This document shows positions 15,004 to 21,972 of a stretch of 29,134 bases of DNA, one piece after another. Position 1 is the stretch's first letter, and every line of letters starts with the position of its first letter. The translations under genes were made by a program, and so were the position numbers. The stretch comes from Streptomyces mobaraensis. GTDB lineage: Bacteria > Actinomycetota > Actinomycetes > Streptomycetales > Streptomycetaceae. The DNA lies in NCBI RefSeq assembly GCF_020099395.1, contig NZ_CP083591.1:1-29134 (forward strand), read 5' to 3'. The notes below the pieces were generated by a model that was given only the letters and a program-made list of their open reading frames with translations, was not told the DNA's origin and did no database searches.

Positions 15004-16014
15004 GTGAGCGAGTTCGCTGGCGCGCTGTTCGGCCGTGCCCAGGAGCCGGCCGACGAAGTCGTGATGCCCCGCGCGGTGGTGGAGTCCCAGGGTCTGCAAC
15101 CGGAAGATCTCGGCGCACTGATGTTCCTGCTGTTGCGCGACCCGGGGGAGACGGCGACCGGCAAGGCGGTTTCAGCCGATATGCGCGCGCTCGGCTGGAA
15201 GATGAGTGTTGACCGGTTCGAGGTGGTCTCAAAGCGTCTGATGGCAGCCGGACACCTGCGCCGGGAGTCGGTCTACGACCCCAAGACGCGACGCCCGCAG
15301 TGGCACTACTGGGCCTACCGGAACCCGGCAAACAACCCAGAGTATGTAAATAAGGGCACGTCTGCGTTTCCGCAGGTCAGAGCCGAAATCGGGGAAAACC
15401 CCGTTCCGGCGGGAGAGGCCGCGAGGGAAATCGGGGAAAACCCTGTTTCGCCTGGTCAGAGCCGGAATCGGGTTTTTCCCGGCTCCGGAGCGGAATCGGG
15501 GAAAACCCGATTTCCCTCGGACGACGTTTCCGCAGGTCAGAGCCGGAATCGGGAAAAACCCGACTTCCCTTCGCCCCCCCCCACCCCCCCCCGGGAGGAG
15601 GAAACCTCCTCCCCCCTACCCCCCACGGACCCCTCGGGGGCGTCCGCGTCACCGAGGGGGGAGGAGGAGGCGGCGGTTCCCCGGTTCCCGGAGGAGCGGC
15701 TGGCACAGGCGCGGGTGTGGCTGGGCCGGTTGCCCTACCCGTGGACGGTCGGCCGTCAGGCGGCCTACCGGCTGGCGCCGCTGCTGCTGGAGGCGGCCGA
15801 CGACCAGGGCTGGGCGCTGGACGGCGACCTGGCCGCAGAGCTCACGAAGAACCCTGACGGGGTGCACAACCACGTCCGCACGCTGGAGAAGGTGCGGATC
15901 CCGAACCTGATCCGCCGGGAGATGGCCCGCCGCTGTGGTGAAGACCGCAAGCCGTCGCGGGCGGAGATTGACGCGGCGATCCGGGAGCGACTGCGGAGGG
16001 CGACGGGGCTGTGA
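15004..16014 (+). CDS. Replication initiator (Rep1-like) with internal iterons (336 aa)
   Basis: GTG 15004 is preceded by GGAGGG at 8 nt; a longer frame from 14926 has no site. Residues 15-110 look like a winged-helix domain (QPEDLGALMFLLLRDPGETA, then WKMSVDRFEVVSKRLMAAGH, then a WHYWAYRNP beta-wing). Residues about 120-195 are low complexity because the DNA there is an iteron array. They are followed by a Pro/Glu/Ser-rich linker and a C-terminal helical domain (about 228-336) ending IRERLRRATGL. In Streptomyces linear plasmids such as pSLA2, a rep1 gene encodes a protein that binds iterons within its own coding sequence and is followed by a helicase-like rep2; this gene pair has the same organisation. 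The 4-nt GTGA overlap couples it to the helicase gene. Confidence 0.8.
   Translation: MSEFAGALFGRAQEPADEVVMPRAVVESQGLQPEDLGALMFLLLRDPGETATGKAVSADMRALGWKMSVDRFEVVSKRLMAAGHLRRESVYDPKTRRPQWHYWAYRNPANNPEYVNKGTSAFPQVRAEIGENPVPAGEAAREIGENPVSPGQSRNRVFPGSGAESGKTRFPSDDVSAGQSRNREKPDFPSPPPTPPREEETSSPLPPTDPSGASASPRGEEEAAVPRFPEERLAQARVWLGRLPYPWTVGRQAAYRLAPLLLEAADDQGWALDGDLAAELTKNPDGVHNHVRTLEKVRIPNLIRREMARRCGEDRKPSRAEIDAAIRERLRRATGL
15365..15575. other. Putative replication origin: iterons inside rep1
   Basis: Five iterons have the core AATCGGG plus an A/T run and CCC (core AATC at 15387, 15429, 15466, 15494, 15547). Several are near-palindromes; the fourth reads GGAATCGGGGAAAACCCGAT and continues TTCC. 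The third has the central A-tract inverted (GGGTTTTTCCC). A perfect 21-bp direct repeat precedes iterons 1 and 5 (15365-15385, 15525-15545), and a diverged copy precedes iteron 3. Clustered, A/T-rich cores in a G+C-rich gene are typical of an initiator-binding origin. Confidence 0.78.
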
Positions 16015-17336
16015 GCGATGACCTGACGCGAATGCCGCCGCAGAACACCGAGGCCGAACAGGCCGTCCTGGGGGCCATGCTGCTCTCGCGTGACGCGATC
16101 GTGGACGTGATCGAAGTCGTGACCGGCTCGGATTTCTACCGGCCGGCGCACGAAGCGATCTTCGACACGGTGTGCTCCATGGCGGTCCGGGGGGAGCCCT
16201 GCGACCCGATCACGGTGACGGCCGAGCTGAAAAAGCGCGGCGACCTGGAGCGTGTGGGCGGCCCGGCGTACTTGCATGAGTTGGTCCAGGCGGTGCCGAC
16301 GGCGGCGCACGCCGAGCAGTACGCCCGGAACGTTCGCGACTTGGCGCTGCTGCGCGGGGTGATCGCCGCCGGGACGCGGGCGGTCGCCGCCGGCTACGCC
16401 GCCGACGGCGTCCCCCAGGAGATCGCGGAGCGGGCGGTGGAGGACATGCGCGCCGCCCGGGACCGGGGCTTGGCGGTCACGGACGCGCCGCCGGTGGACC
16501 TGGTGGATTTCCTGGCGCAGGCGGACGACGAACCGGAGTGGGTGATCCCCGGGGTGCTGGCGCGATGGGACCGGCTGATGATCACGGCCGGGGAGGGCGG
16601 CGGCAAGTCGCTGCTGATCCGTCAGATCGCGATGCGGGCCGCGGCCGGTCTGCACCCGTGGAAGCGCGCCCGCATCCGGCCGGTGCGCGTGCTCCTGGTC
16701 GACGTCGAGAACTCCGCGGCGCAGGCCCGGCCGTGGCTGCGCAAGATGGCGCAGGCCGCGGCGGAGGAGGGCGCGCCCATCGGCTCCGGCCAGGTCGCGG
16801 TGGAGATCCCGGACCGCAGCGTGGACCTGACGAACCCGGCCGATCGGTCCTGGCTGGCGCGCCGGGTGGAGCGGGTGCGCCCGGACCTGATCACCATCGG
16901 CCCGCTGTACAAACTCGCTCTCGGTAACCCGAACGAGGAGGAAACGGCCAGGGCGGTCATGTCGGCGCTGGAGATGCTGCGGACCGCCTCCGGCGGCGCC
17001 GCGATGCTCATTGAGGCGCACTCCCCGCACGCCGCCCCCGGCGTCAAGCGCCGTGACCTGCGCCCGATCGGGAGTTCGCTGTGGCTGCGGTGGCCGGAGT
17101 TCGGGTTCGGCCTCTCGCCGGCCGCCGATGTCGGCGCGGAGGAGCAGCGGCTGATGGACTGGCTGCCCTGGCGCGGTGCGCGCTCCGAGCGGACGTGGCC
17201 GGAGCAGCTCTGCCAGGGCGTGACCTGGCCCTGGCAGGCGGTCCAGTACGCGGGCAACGGCCCCATCCCGGGCGCCGCCGCGACCATCCCCGCGCAACCC
17301 GAACATGACGAGTGGCTGGCCGAATCGCTCTCGTAG
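16011..17336 (+). CDS. DnaB-like replicative helicase (Rep2-like, 441 aa)
   Basis: N-terminal DnaB-type domain (residues 8-115: PPQNTEAEQAVLGAMLLSRD, then FYRPAHEAIFDTVC and ITVTAELKKRGDLERVGG), then a RecA/AAA_25-type ATPase domain. Walker A AGEGGGKS is at about 193-200, Walker B RVLLVDVE at about 226-233, and a second strand DLITIGPLYKLALGN follows near 290. Shorter than the full 450-500 aa DnaB C-terminal fold and closer to RepA-type helicases. The GTG start overlaps the rep1 stop. Expected to unwind the plasmid origin after recruitment by the iteron-binding initiator. Followed by a terminator. Confidence 0.88.
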   Translation: MSDDLTRMPPQNTEAEQAVLGAMLLSRDAIVDVIEVVTGSDFYRPAHEAIFDTVCSMAVRGEPCDPITVTAELKKRGDLERVGGPAYLHELVQAVPTAAHAEQYARNVRDLALLRGVIAAGTRAVAAGYAADGVPQEIAERAVEDMRAARDRGLAVTDAPPVDLVDFLAQADDEPEWVIPGVLARWDRLMITAGEGGGKSLLIRQIAMRAAAGLHPWKRARIRPVRVLLVDVENSAAQARPWLRKMAQAAAEEGAPIGSGQVAVEIPDRSVDLTNPADRSWLARRVERVRPDLITIGPLYKLALGNPNEEETARAVMSALEMLRTASGGAAMLIEAHSPHAAPGVKRRDLRPIGSSLWLRWPEFGFGLSPAADVGAEEQRLMDWLPWRGARSERTWPEQLCQGVTWPWQAVQYAGNGPIPGAAATIPAQPEHDEWLAESLS

Positions 17337-17356
17337 CCCCGAGAAGAGCCCTGGGC

Positions 17357-17391
17357 GGCCCCGTGATCGCCTGACAGGTGATCACGGGGCC
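17357..17391 (+). terminator. Terminator after the helicase gene
   Basis: 12-bp perfect stem GGCCCCGTGATC/GATCACGGGGCC, extended inward by CCT/AGG across a mismatch, 20 nt after the stop. The rest of the gap to 17631 holds the tRNA-like fragment listed next. Confidence 0.85.
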
Positions 17392-17463
17392 CCGTGGCCG
17401 CCCTGGGGCTGAGAGGCGCTCAGGAGGCCGTGTGCAGCTTTTAGGTTCGGCGGGTGGGGCGGT

Positions 17464-17524
17464 CGTCCGAGGGGGGACTTGAACCCCCGCCTCGGAGGCC
17501 GGTGCCGTGTCCCGCAGCCGGACG
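17464..17524 (-). other. tRNA-like fragment (T-arm plus acceptor-like ends)
   Basis: Read on the minus strand there is a canonical T-arm (GGGGG-TTCAAGT-CCCCC, 17472-17488). It is preceded by a small hairpin like the variable arm of a class II tRNA (GCCTCCGAGGC) and followed by TCGGACG, which can pair with CGTCCGG at 17518-17524. Total is about 61 nt, too short for a full tRNA, and no good D-arm or anticodon arm fits. It is either a tRNA remnant (for example an old attachment site) or a tRNA-like structure. Confidence 0.4.
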
Positions 17525-17631
17525 GGCGTGGAGGCCGGCTGCGGGCGCGGTTCATCGTCACGGCCCGACCGGTGAGCCGGCCGGGCCGACACGCGCGGTA
17601 CGGGCGCGCCGGGCGCCGAGGGCGGAGGGGC

Positions 17632-18117
17632 GTGTACGGCCTGATGGTGGAGCTGGCGGCGGTGCAGCGGCTGGGCGTGCTGGCGGCGGAAGCCCCCGAG
17701 CGCCGGCGGGAGTTCCTGGTGCGGCGCGCCGCGGCGGCGGACCGGTACGTCGACGCCGACGTCCCGGACGTCGCCGACTGGGAGGCCGACGTGGTACTCG
17801 ACGCCGTCCACTACGCCCGCGCGCTGCTGGAGTACGACCTGGCGCACGGCGCCGGCCTCGGCCCGGTCGCGGCCGGCGCGGTGTGCTGGCGGAGTGATCC
17901 GCGTGGCTATGTCCGCCAGGAGCACCGGGCGTGGCTCCAGGCCGGATGTGAAAGGCCGTCGGGCCGCATGAAAGGCCGTCGGGCCGCAGAGGAATTCTTC
18001 CCGGAGAAAGGTAGCCAGGGAAAAGAAGTCGGCGAGTCTCGGCGGCTCTGCAGACGATGTCACCGCAGGTCAGAGGTGGCCCGGCTTGGCCGGAGTGCGG
18101 TGGTCGACACAACCTGA
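17632..18117 (+). CDS. Hypothetical protein, 3' end altered by a tandem duplication (161 aa)
   Basis: Begins with GTG 17632 (ATG 17644 is possible; GGAGGGG is 1 nt or 13 nt upstream, so neither spacing is ideal). Residues 1-105 look like a real helical protein (LMVELAAVQRLGVLAAEAPE, then DVADWEADVVLDAVHYARAL, then SDPRGYVRQEHRAWLQAG). The final 55 residues are basic and of a different character, beginning exactly at a 20-bp tandem duplication (17949-17988) that shifts the frame. With one copy the protein would end soon at a TAG near 18012. No family recognised. Confidence 0.55.
   Translation: MYGLMVELAAVQRLGVLAAEAPERRREFLVRRAAAADRYVDADVPDVADWEADVVLDAVHYARALLEYDLAHGAGLGPVAAGAVCWRSDPRGYVRQEHRAWLQAGCERPSGRMKGRRAAEEFFPEKGSQGKEVGESRRLCRRCHRRSEVARLGRSAVVDTT
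17949..17988. repeat. Perfect 20-bp tandem duplication
   Basis: TGAAAGGCCGTCGGGCCGCA occurs at 17949-17968 and again at 17969-17988. The unit length is not a multiple of three, so the second copy shifts the reading frame of the gene containing it. Each unit holds GGCC-GTCG-GGCC. Confidence 0.85.
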
Positions 18118-18299
18118 AAAAACACCTGACGGACCACCTGACGCGCAACCTGAAAAACAACCTGAAAAGCGACTTGAAAAACAACCCCCGCCCCGGCGGA
18201 TGGTCGGGGCCGGATCCGCCCTCCGTGCACGCTGAGTACAAATGCGGATGCCCGCTGTCAGTGCCGGGCCGTACTCTCGGCCGTCTCTGCGACACGTGA
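18057..18299 (+). CDS. Possible 80-aa protein encoded by the 12-bp repeats
   Basis: ATG 18057 opens an 80-codon frame that contains the four-residue periodic segment NLKKHLTDHLTRNLKNNLK. It overlaps the end of the preceding gene and has no clear ribosome binding site. The segment MSPQVRGG echoes FPQVRAE in rep1, and the DNA CCGCAGGTCAGAG (18063-18075) is shared with rep1. It may be the remnant of a second rep-like gene rather than an active gene. Confidence 0.3.
   Translation: MSPQVRGGPAWPECGGRHNLKKHLTDHLTRNLKNNLKSDLKNNPRPGGWSGPDPPSVHAEYKCGCPLSVPGRTLGRLCDT
18111..18182. repeat. Array of six 12-bp iteron-like repeats
   Basis: CTGA (TTGA in the last) recurs exactly every 12 bp, at 18114, 18126, 18138, 18150, 18162 and 18174, in units like AACCTGAAAAAC. 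The array is A-rich within a G+C-rich region and lies 0.8 kb past the helicase gene. It may be a second iteron set or an incompatibility/partition site. Confidence 0.7.
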
Positions 18300-18315
18300 T
18301 CGGTGGGGAGGCCAG

Positions 18316-18528
18316 ATGGACGACAAGGACGACCGGGGCACCCGCGCACTCTCGATACAGGTGGGGCTGTTGCTGGCCGCCGGCGGCCCCCTGATCCTTG
18401 CCGCGGCCGTCGGGCCGTTGGTCGCGTTCGGGGTGGTGGCCGCGCCGGTCCTCGGCTGCGCCGCCGGGCCGGTGGTGGCCCGGTGGCTGGCCGTGCGGCG
18501 TTTGCGGCGGTGGCTGCGCCGGCTGTAG
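18316..18528 (+). CDS. Small membrane protein (70 aa)
   Basis: GGGGAGG lies just before ATG 18316. After a charged start (MDDKDDRGTRAL) come two hydrophobic segments (IQVGLLLAAGGPLILAAAVG and LVAFGVVAAPVLGCAAGPVV), then an Arg-rich C-terminus (RRLRRWLRRL). Two-pass membrane protein, probably with the basic tail in the cytoplasm. Small membrane proteins of this sort accompany Streptomyces plasmid transfer and spread genes; specific role unknown. Confidence 0.7.
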   Translation: MDDKDDRGTRALSIQVGLLLAAGGPLILAAAVGPLVAFGVVAAPVLGCAAGPVVARWLAVRRLRRWLRRL

Positions 18529-18603
18529 GGGCGGCACCGGCCGGCCCGGGCGTCGCGGTCCCGTGATTTCCGGTCGAGGGCATCGCTTGCCTGCGGCCGG
18601 AGG

Positions 18604-18662
18604 CGGCCGGGAACCTGGGAGTAGACGGTCGGGTCGAACCGCGCGGGTGCGGTTCCCGGCCG
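18604..18662 (+). promoter_or_regulatory. Two mutually exclusive hairpins before the zinc-motif gene
   Basis: The segment 18650-18662 (CGGTTCCCGGCCG) can pair over 12 bp with 18604-18615 (CGGCCGGGAACC), or its 5' part can pair locally with GAACCG at 18636-18641. It ends just before the GGAGAAGG ribosome binding site of the 18682 gene. The layout is that of an attenuator or RNA switch; that is inference. Confidence 0.45.
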
Positions 18663-18681
18663 GGTGGAGAAGGGGGTGAGC

Positions 18682-19191
18682 ATGATGGCGCGGCACTACT
18701 GCCGAGGCCCGGGGTGTACGCGGCTGCTGCCCGAGGCCGGCCCCGCTGGCGGGCGGCCTCGGCTGTACTGCTCCGACCGGTGCCGTTCCCGCGACCGCCG
18801 GCTGCGTGAGCGTATCGACCGCGGTCTCGACCGGCGGGAGGCGCGGCTGGAGGAGACGGCCGAGGACCGGCACCGGCTGACCGCGGCGGCCTACGTGGTC
18901 GCCCGGGAGGCCCGGCACCTGGCTGCGGTCCTGGACGCCGAGGCCGACCAACCGGACTGGCGTCAGCCGGCGTGGTGGAACCGTCCGGAACCAGACCTCG
19001 GCCGGCCCGGCGCCCCCTACACCCGCGCCGCCTTGACTCTCTTGGAGGCCGCGCAGCAAGCTGTCGCCGCCGCGGTGGCCGCCGACCGTGCGGCCGGTGA
19101 CGGCTGGGCCGAGATCGGTGGGGCCCTGGGCGTCAGCGCGGACACCGCCGCCCGCCGCTACTCGCGTCCCATCCCGCCGGCCGCGACGTGA
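18682..19191 (+). CDS. Zinc-motif/HTH protein (169 aa)
   Basis: N-terminal Cys cluster C7, C12, C30 and C34 (CRGPGC, then YCSDRC) of zinc-ribbon type. Then a long charged helix (DRRLRERIDRGLDRREARLE), and a C-terminal helix-turn-helix-like segment (GWAEIGGALGVSADTAARRY). Tandem ATGs at 18682 and 18685 follow GGAGAAGGGGGTGAGC; an upstream GTG at 18664 is unlikely as it would remove the binding site. Probably a DNA-binding regulator; proteins of this layout are frequent in Streptomyces. Preceded by a structured leader. Confidence 0.72.
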   Translation: MMARHYCRGPGCTRLLPEAGPAGGRPRLYCSDRCRSRDRRLRERIDRGLDRREARLEETAEDRHRLTAAAYVVAREARHLAAVLDAEADQPDWRQPAWWNRPEPDLGRPGAPYTRAALTLLEAAQQAVAAAVAADRAAGDGWAEIGGALGVSADTAARRYSRPIPPAAT

Positions 19192-19238
19192 GCCTTGCCG
19201 CGGACGCCGTGGCGCGTCAGAGGTGAAAAGTTAGTCTG

Positions 19239-19483
19239 TCAAGCCCCGCGAAACTCTTGACTACCGTTTCGAGAACGCCAAACTGGCGGTGCGGCGCCCA
19301 CAGTGGCACCGCCCCCTCCGATCTTTCATCAGGCCCCCGGTGAGCTCATGGCCGGGGGCCTAGGCGTGCGTTCCCTCAGCCGGGGCTACCGGAAGCCCCT
19401 CGGAGCGGCCGGCCGACGGTGCCGCTTCGATGCGTCAAGCTCTCGCGAATCTCTTGAATCCCGCCCCAGGAAGGCCAATTGGC
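19239..19483. repeat. Two copies of a 49-bp double-dyad module with hairpins between
   Basis: Copies at 19239-19287 and 19435-19483 each consist of a TCAAG...CTTGA dyad, a 16-nt linker and a GCCAA-type palindrome (GCCAAACTGGC, GCCAATTGGC). Total length is identical (49 nt) although the dyad lengths differ by one. Between them are hairpins at 19285-19313, 19332-19360 (9 bp, perfect) and 19382-19399. The 426-bp stretch 19192-19617 contains no convincing gene. Confidence 0.6.
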
Positions 19484-19617
19484 GGGGGTCGGGCGCATTT
19501 TCGCGACCGCTTGCCGGGCTAGGGGGGCCGTGGGCGAGGGTGTCGCCGTCCTCCCCGACCGGGGCCGGGCCAACTACCGCGCCGTCAGCCGGCGCTGACC
19601 GATAGGAGATCCGCATC

Positions 19618-19968
19618 ATGAGCACGCTCGTTCCGCAGCCGGCCCCGTCCCCGGCACCGGTTCCCCAGCCTGCGGGAGACGGCGGCCCGGCCGGAGCGCC
19701 GCAGCCGATACCCCCCGCCCCGGCTCCGGCGGTTCCCGACCCGGGGGATACGGCCGCGCTGCGCCGTCAGATCGGCCGGCTGCACCGGGCGGTGGTGGGC
19801 GTCGCCGTCGCCCTGGCTGCGCTGCTCGCGGTGGCGCTGCTGTACCTCCTGTTGTGCCACCCGCGGCTGGTCGGCCCGCTCGGGGCATGGGGCAGCCTCA
19901 TCGGCGGCCTCGGCGGCGTGGTGGTCGCCGCCGTGGCGGTCATGGCCGGCCGCCGCACGCAGGACTGA
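19618..19968 (+). CDS. Small membrane protein (116 aa)
   Basis: ATG 19618 is preceded by TAGGAGAT. A Pro/Ala-rich cytoplasmic or exposed N-terminus (residues 1-48), a short helix (LRRQIGRLHRAV), then two hydrophobic segments (VVGVAVALAALLAVALLYLL and SLIGGLGGVVVAAVAVMAG) and a short basic tail. No family assigned. Downstream is a 15-bp perfect terminator shared with the convergent gene. Confidence 0.7.
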   Translation: MSTLVPQPAPSPAPVPQPAGDGGPAGAPQPIPPAPAPAVPDPGDTAALRRQIGRLHRAVVGVAVALAALLAVALLYLLLCHPRLVGPLGAWGSLIGGLGGVVVAAVAVMAGRRTQD

Positions 19969-19986
19969 CGACTCCCGTGTACGCGA

Positions 19987-20036
19987 AAGCCCCGCTAGCG
20001 GCGGGTTGTGACGTCCCGTCACCGCTAGCGGGGCTT
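19987..20036. terminator. Bidirectional terminator
   Basis: 15-bp perfect stem AAGCCCCGCTAGCGG/CCGCTAGCGGGGCTT, loop 20 nt, between convergent genes. Confidence 0.85.
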
Positions 20037-20068
20037 GTCCAGGGGAAATACCGCGATGTCAGCTACGG

Positions 20069-20440
20069 TCAGTGTTCGTCGAGGCAGTCGGCGAGGTGGC
20101 GGGCGGTGCGGGCGAGTACCTGCATGTAGGCCACGGCCGTCCAGGGCTGCGGGCCGGGCGACGCGTCCAAGTCGCTGTCGACGCGGGTGAGGATGCAGTT
20201 CCAGCGGTGCCACGCCACGGTGGTCCGCTCCAGGGCGTCGCGGAGCTCCTGGGCGTCGGAGCGCATTTCCTCCAGGTGTCCGCGCAGCGCGGCCGTCAGG
20301 TCGCGTACCTCGCGCATCGGCGGGAGGGCAGTCCGCTCTTGGAGGGCGCGGCGGACGGTCGCCCGGATCGTGGTCAGGTCCAGGGGCGGGGTGTCGCCGG
20401 TGAGCATGGGGTCGACCTCGGCGGGGCGGGGGTGGGTCAC
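20069..20440 (-). CDS. DUF6415-like Streptomyces protein (123 aa)
   Basis: GTG 20440 follows GGGAGG. The core LDLTTIRATVRRALQE, then a LTAALRGHLEEM helix and a C-terminal LARTARHLADCLDE helix, resemble the small helical DUF6415-type proteins often found beside XRE regulators in Streptomyces. No catalytic motif. Divergent from the XRE/TPR regulator. A very strong hairpin (20472-20482 with 20502-20512) lies in its leader. Confidence 0.7.
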   Translation of the reverse strand: MTHPRPAEVDPMLTGDTPPLDLTTIRATVRRALQERTALPPMREVRDLTAALRGHLEEMRSDAQELRDALERTTVAWHRWNCILTRVDSDLDASPGPQPWTAVAYMQVLARTARHLADCLDEH

Positions 20441-20697
20441 GGGTCCTCCCGGGACGGCGAGCGGGAACGATGGCGCGGCCGGGCCCCGACGGGGGCGGGG
20501 TCCGGCCGCGCCGGCACCACCAGGGAGGGCGGGTTAGGTCCGCCGGAGCCCCGGGTGGTGCCGACTCCCAGATAACGGCCGCTACCGGTGAGGTGGAAGG
20601 GCGGAAAGCCGGGTTCGTGCGTGCAGGGCACCGGGCGAATTGACCTCGGCTTTACCTGATGAGGGGTGAGGCCCGGTTCTACGGTGAGGAGATGAAG
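20441..20697. promoter_or_regulatory. Divergent intergenic region with strong hairpin
   Basis: Hairpin GGCGCGGCCGG (20472-20482) / CCGGCCGCGCC (20502-20512), extended inward by GCCCC/GGGGT, sits 31 nt before the leftward gene start. TTGACC at 20640 may be a -35 element for the rightward regulator, but I see no matching -10. Confidence 0.35.
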
Positions 20698-21972
20698 ATG
20701 CCCAACCGCCTGTTGGCGGACTGGCTGTCCAAGACGGGTATGTCGCAGGTGGAGTTGGCCGACGCGGTCAACGACCGGATGCAGGCGACGGGCGCGCGCG
20801 GGGGCGTGACGGACCGGACGGTGCGCAGGTGGTTAGCGGGAGAGGTTCGCAGTCCGCAGGCGCGGCAGGCGCGGGCCCTGGCCGAGGTCGCCGGCCGTCC
20901 GGTGGCGGCCCTCGGGTTCGTGCCGCGCCGGCGCCGGGTGCAGGAGGAGGTGGACTCCATGAAGCGCAGGACGTTCGTAGTCACGACAGGCGTGGTGACG
21001 GCCGTCGCCGGGGTCGGCCCGGCCGCGGCCGGCGGCGCTCCGGCCGCCCCCGCCCGGCGGGGGCCTCGGCCGCGAGCGGGGATGGGGGACGTCGATCGGC
21101 TGAGCGGCCGGCTGGCGGACGTGGTGGCGGCGGACGACCGTTACGGCGGCACCGACCGCCTGGAGGCCCGCGCCGTGGCCCTGGCCCAGCAGGCCCTGGC
21201 CCTCCAGGAGCACGCCACCGTCTCCGCCCGCGTGCGCGGCCGGCTCTTCGCCTTGGCCGCCTCTTTCACCTCCTCGGCGCTGTGGGCGGCCACGGACGGC
21301 GGCCGGTTGGAGGCCGCGCAGCGCCACCGCGACCGCGCGGTGATGCTCGCCGGTCTCTCCGGCGACGGCGCCGAGGTCTTCCGGGCGTGGGGGCACGCCG
21401 CCGCCCTGGCCCGCTACTTGGGGCGCCCCGGGGACGCCCTGGCGGCGGACGACGCCGCCCGCGCGGTGCCGCTCGTCCGCCGCGATCCGCTGTTCGCCTC
21501 GCTCGTCCACGCCCGCACCGCCGTCCATCACGCCGACACCGGCGCCGCCACCGCCGCGCTGCGCAGCCTCGGTCACGCCGAGGACGCCTTGGACCGCGCG
21601 CAGTCGGCGCCGCGGCCGCCGTGGATCGCCTTCTACGACGCCGCCGAACTCCAGCTCCTGGCCGCCACTGCGCACGGCGCGCTGGGCCGGTGGGCGGACG
21701 CCGAGGCCCACGCCCGCGCCGCCTTGGCCCAACTCCGCCCCCACCTGCTGCGCAACGCCGCGCTGACCCGCGCTCACCTGGCCCGCGCCCAGCTCGAACA
21801 GGGCGCCCTCGAAGAGGCGGTGGCGACGGCGGGCGCGGTGCCGCCGGCGGCCCGCCACGGCCGCACCGGCCGACTTCTGGAGACGTTCTCCGCCCGGCTG
21901 GAGTCCCTGGCCCCGGGCACGCCCGAGGCCCGCACCTGGGCCGCCCACACCCGACAGAAGGGCCGCGCATGA
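20698..21972 (+). CDS. XRE-type regulator with TPR-like domain (424 aa)
   Basis: N-terminal helix-turn-helix (LLADWLSKTGMSQVELADAV, then GVTDRTVRRWLAGEVRSPQA; residues 3-55), a short Arg-Arg hydrophobic segment (MKRRTFVVTTGVVTAVAGVG) and a long C-terminal array of Ala/Leu helices with TPR-like spacing (about 130-415). This is a very common Streptomyces regulator type. ATG 20698 is chosen because GGTGAGGAG lies 6 nt upstream; ATG 20692 is too close to it. The leucine at residue 46 inside the HTH is encoded by TTA (20833-20835), the rare codon read by bldA tRNA. Overlaps the acetyltransferase gene by ATGA. Confidence 0.82.
   Translation: MPNRLLADWLSKTGMSQVELADAVNDRMQATGARGGVTDRTVRRWLAGEVRSPQARQARALAEVAGRPVAALGFVPRRRRVQEEVDSMKRRTFVVTTGVVTAVAGVGPAAAGGAPAAPARRGPRPRAGMGDVDRLSGRLADVVAADDRYGGTDRLEARAVALAQQALALQEHATVSARVRGRLFALAASFTSSALWAATDGGRLEAAQRHRDRAVMLAGLSGDGAEVFRAWGHAAALARYLGRPGDALAADDAARAVPLVRRDPLFASLVHARTAVHHADTGAATAALRSLGHAEDALDRAQSAPRPPWIAFYDAAELQLLAATAHGALGRWADAEAHARAALAQLRPHLLRNAALTRAHLARAQLEQGALEEAVATAGAVPPAARHGRTGRLLETFSARLESLAPGTPEARTWAAHTRQKGRA

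Noticed and set aside
15580..15600. Long C-run in rep1 as a possible slippage site
   Set aside because: The frame stays open across it and the downstream domain is in the same frame, so nothing shows that slippage is used.
15765..17306. A 513-codon minus-strand frame opposite the helicase gene
   Set aside because: Shadow of the DnaB-like gene; no recognisable motif and Arg/His/Gly-rich.
17479..17631. Upstream extension of the 17632 gene
   Set aside because: It would run through the tRNA-like fragment and encodes Arg/Gly-rich sequence without a ribosome binding site.
5514..20542. A 13-mer CGGGTTAGGTCCG shared by the leaders of the 5458 and 20440 genes
   Set aside because: Both lie upstream of leftward genes, but a single shared 13-mer in 29 kb of strongly biased DNA is expected by chance.
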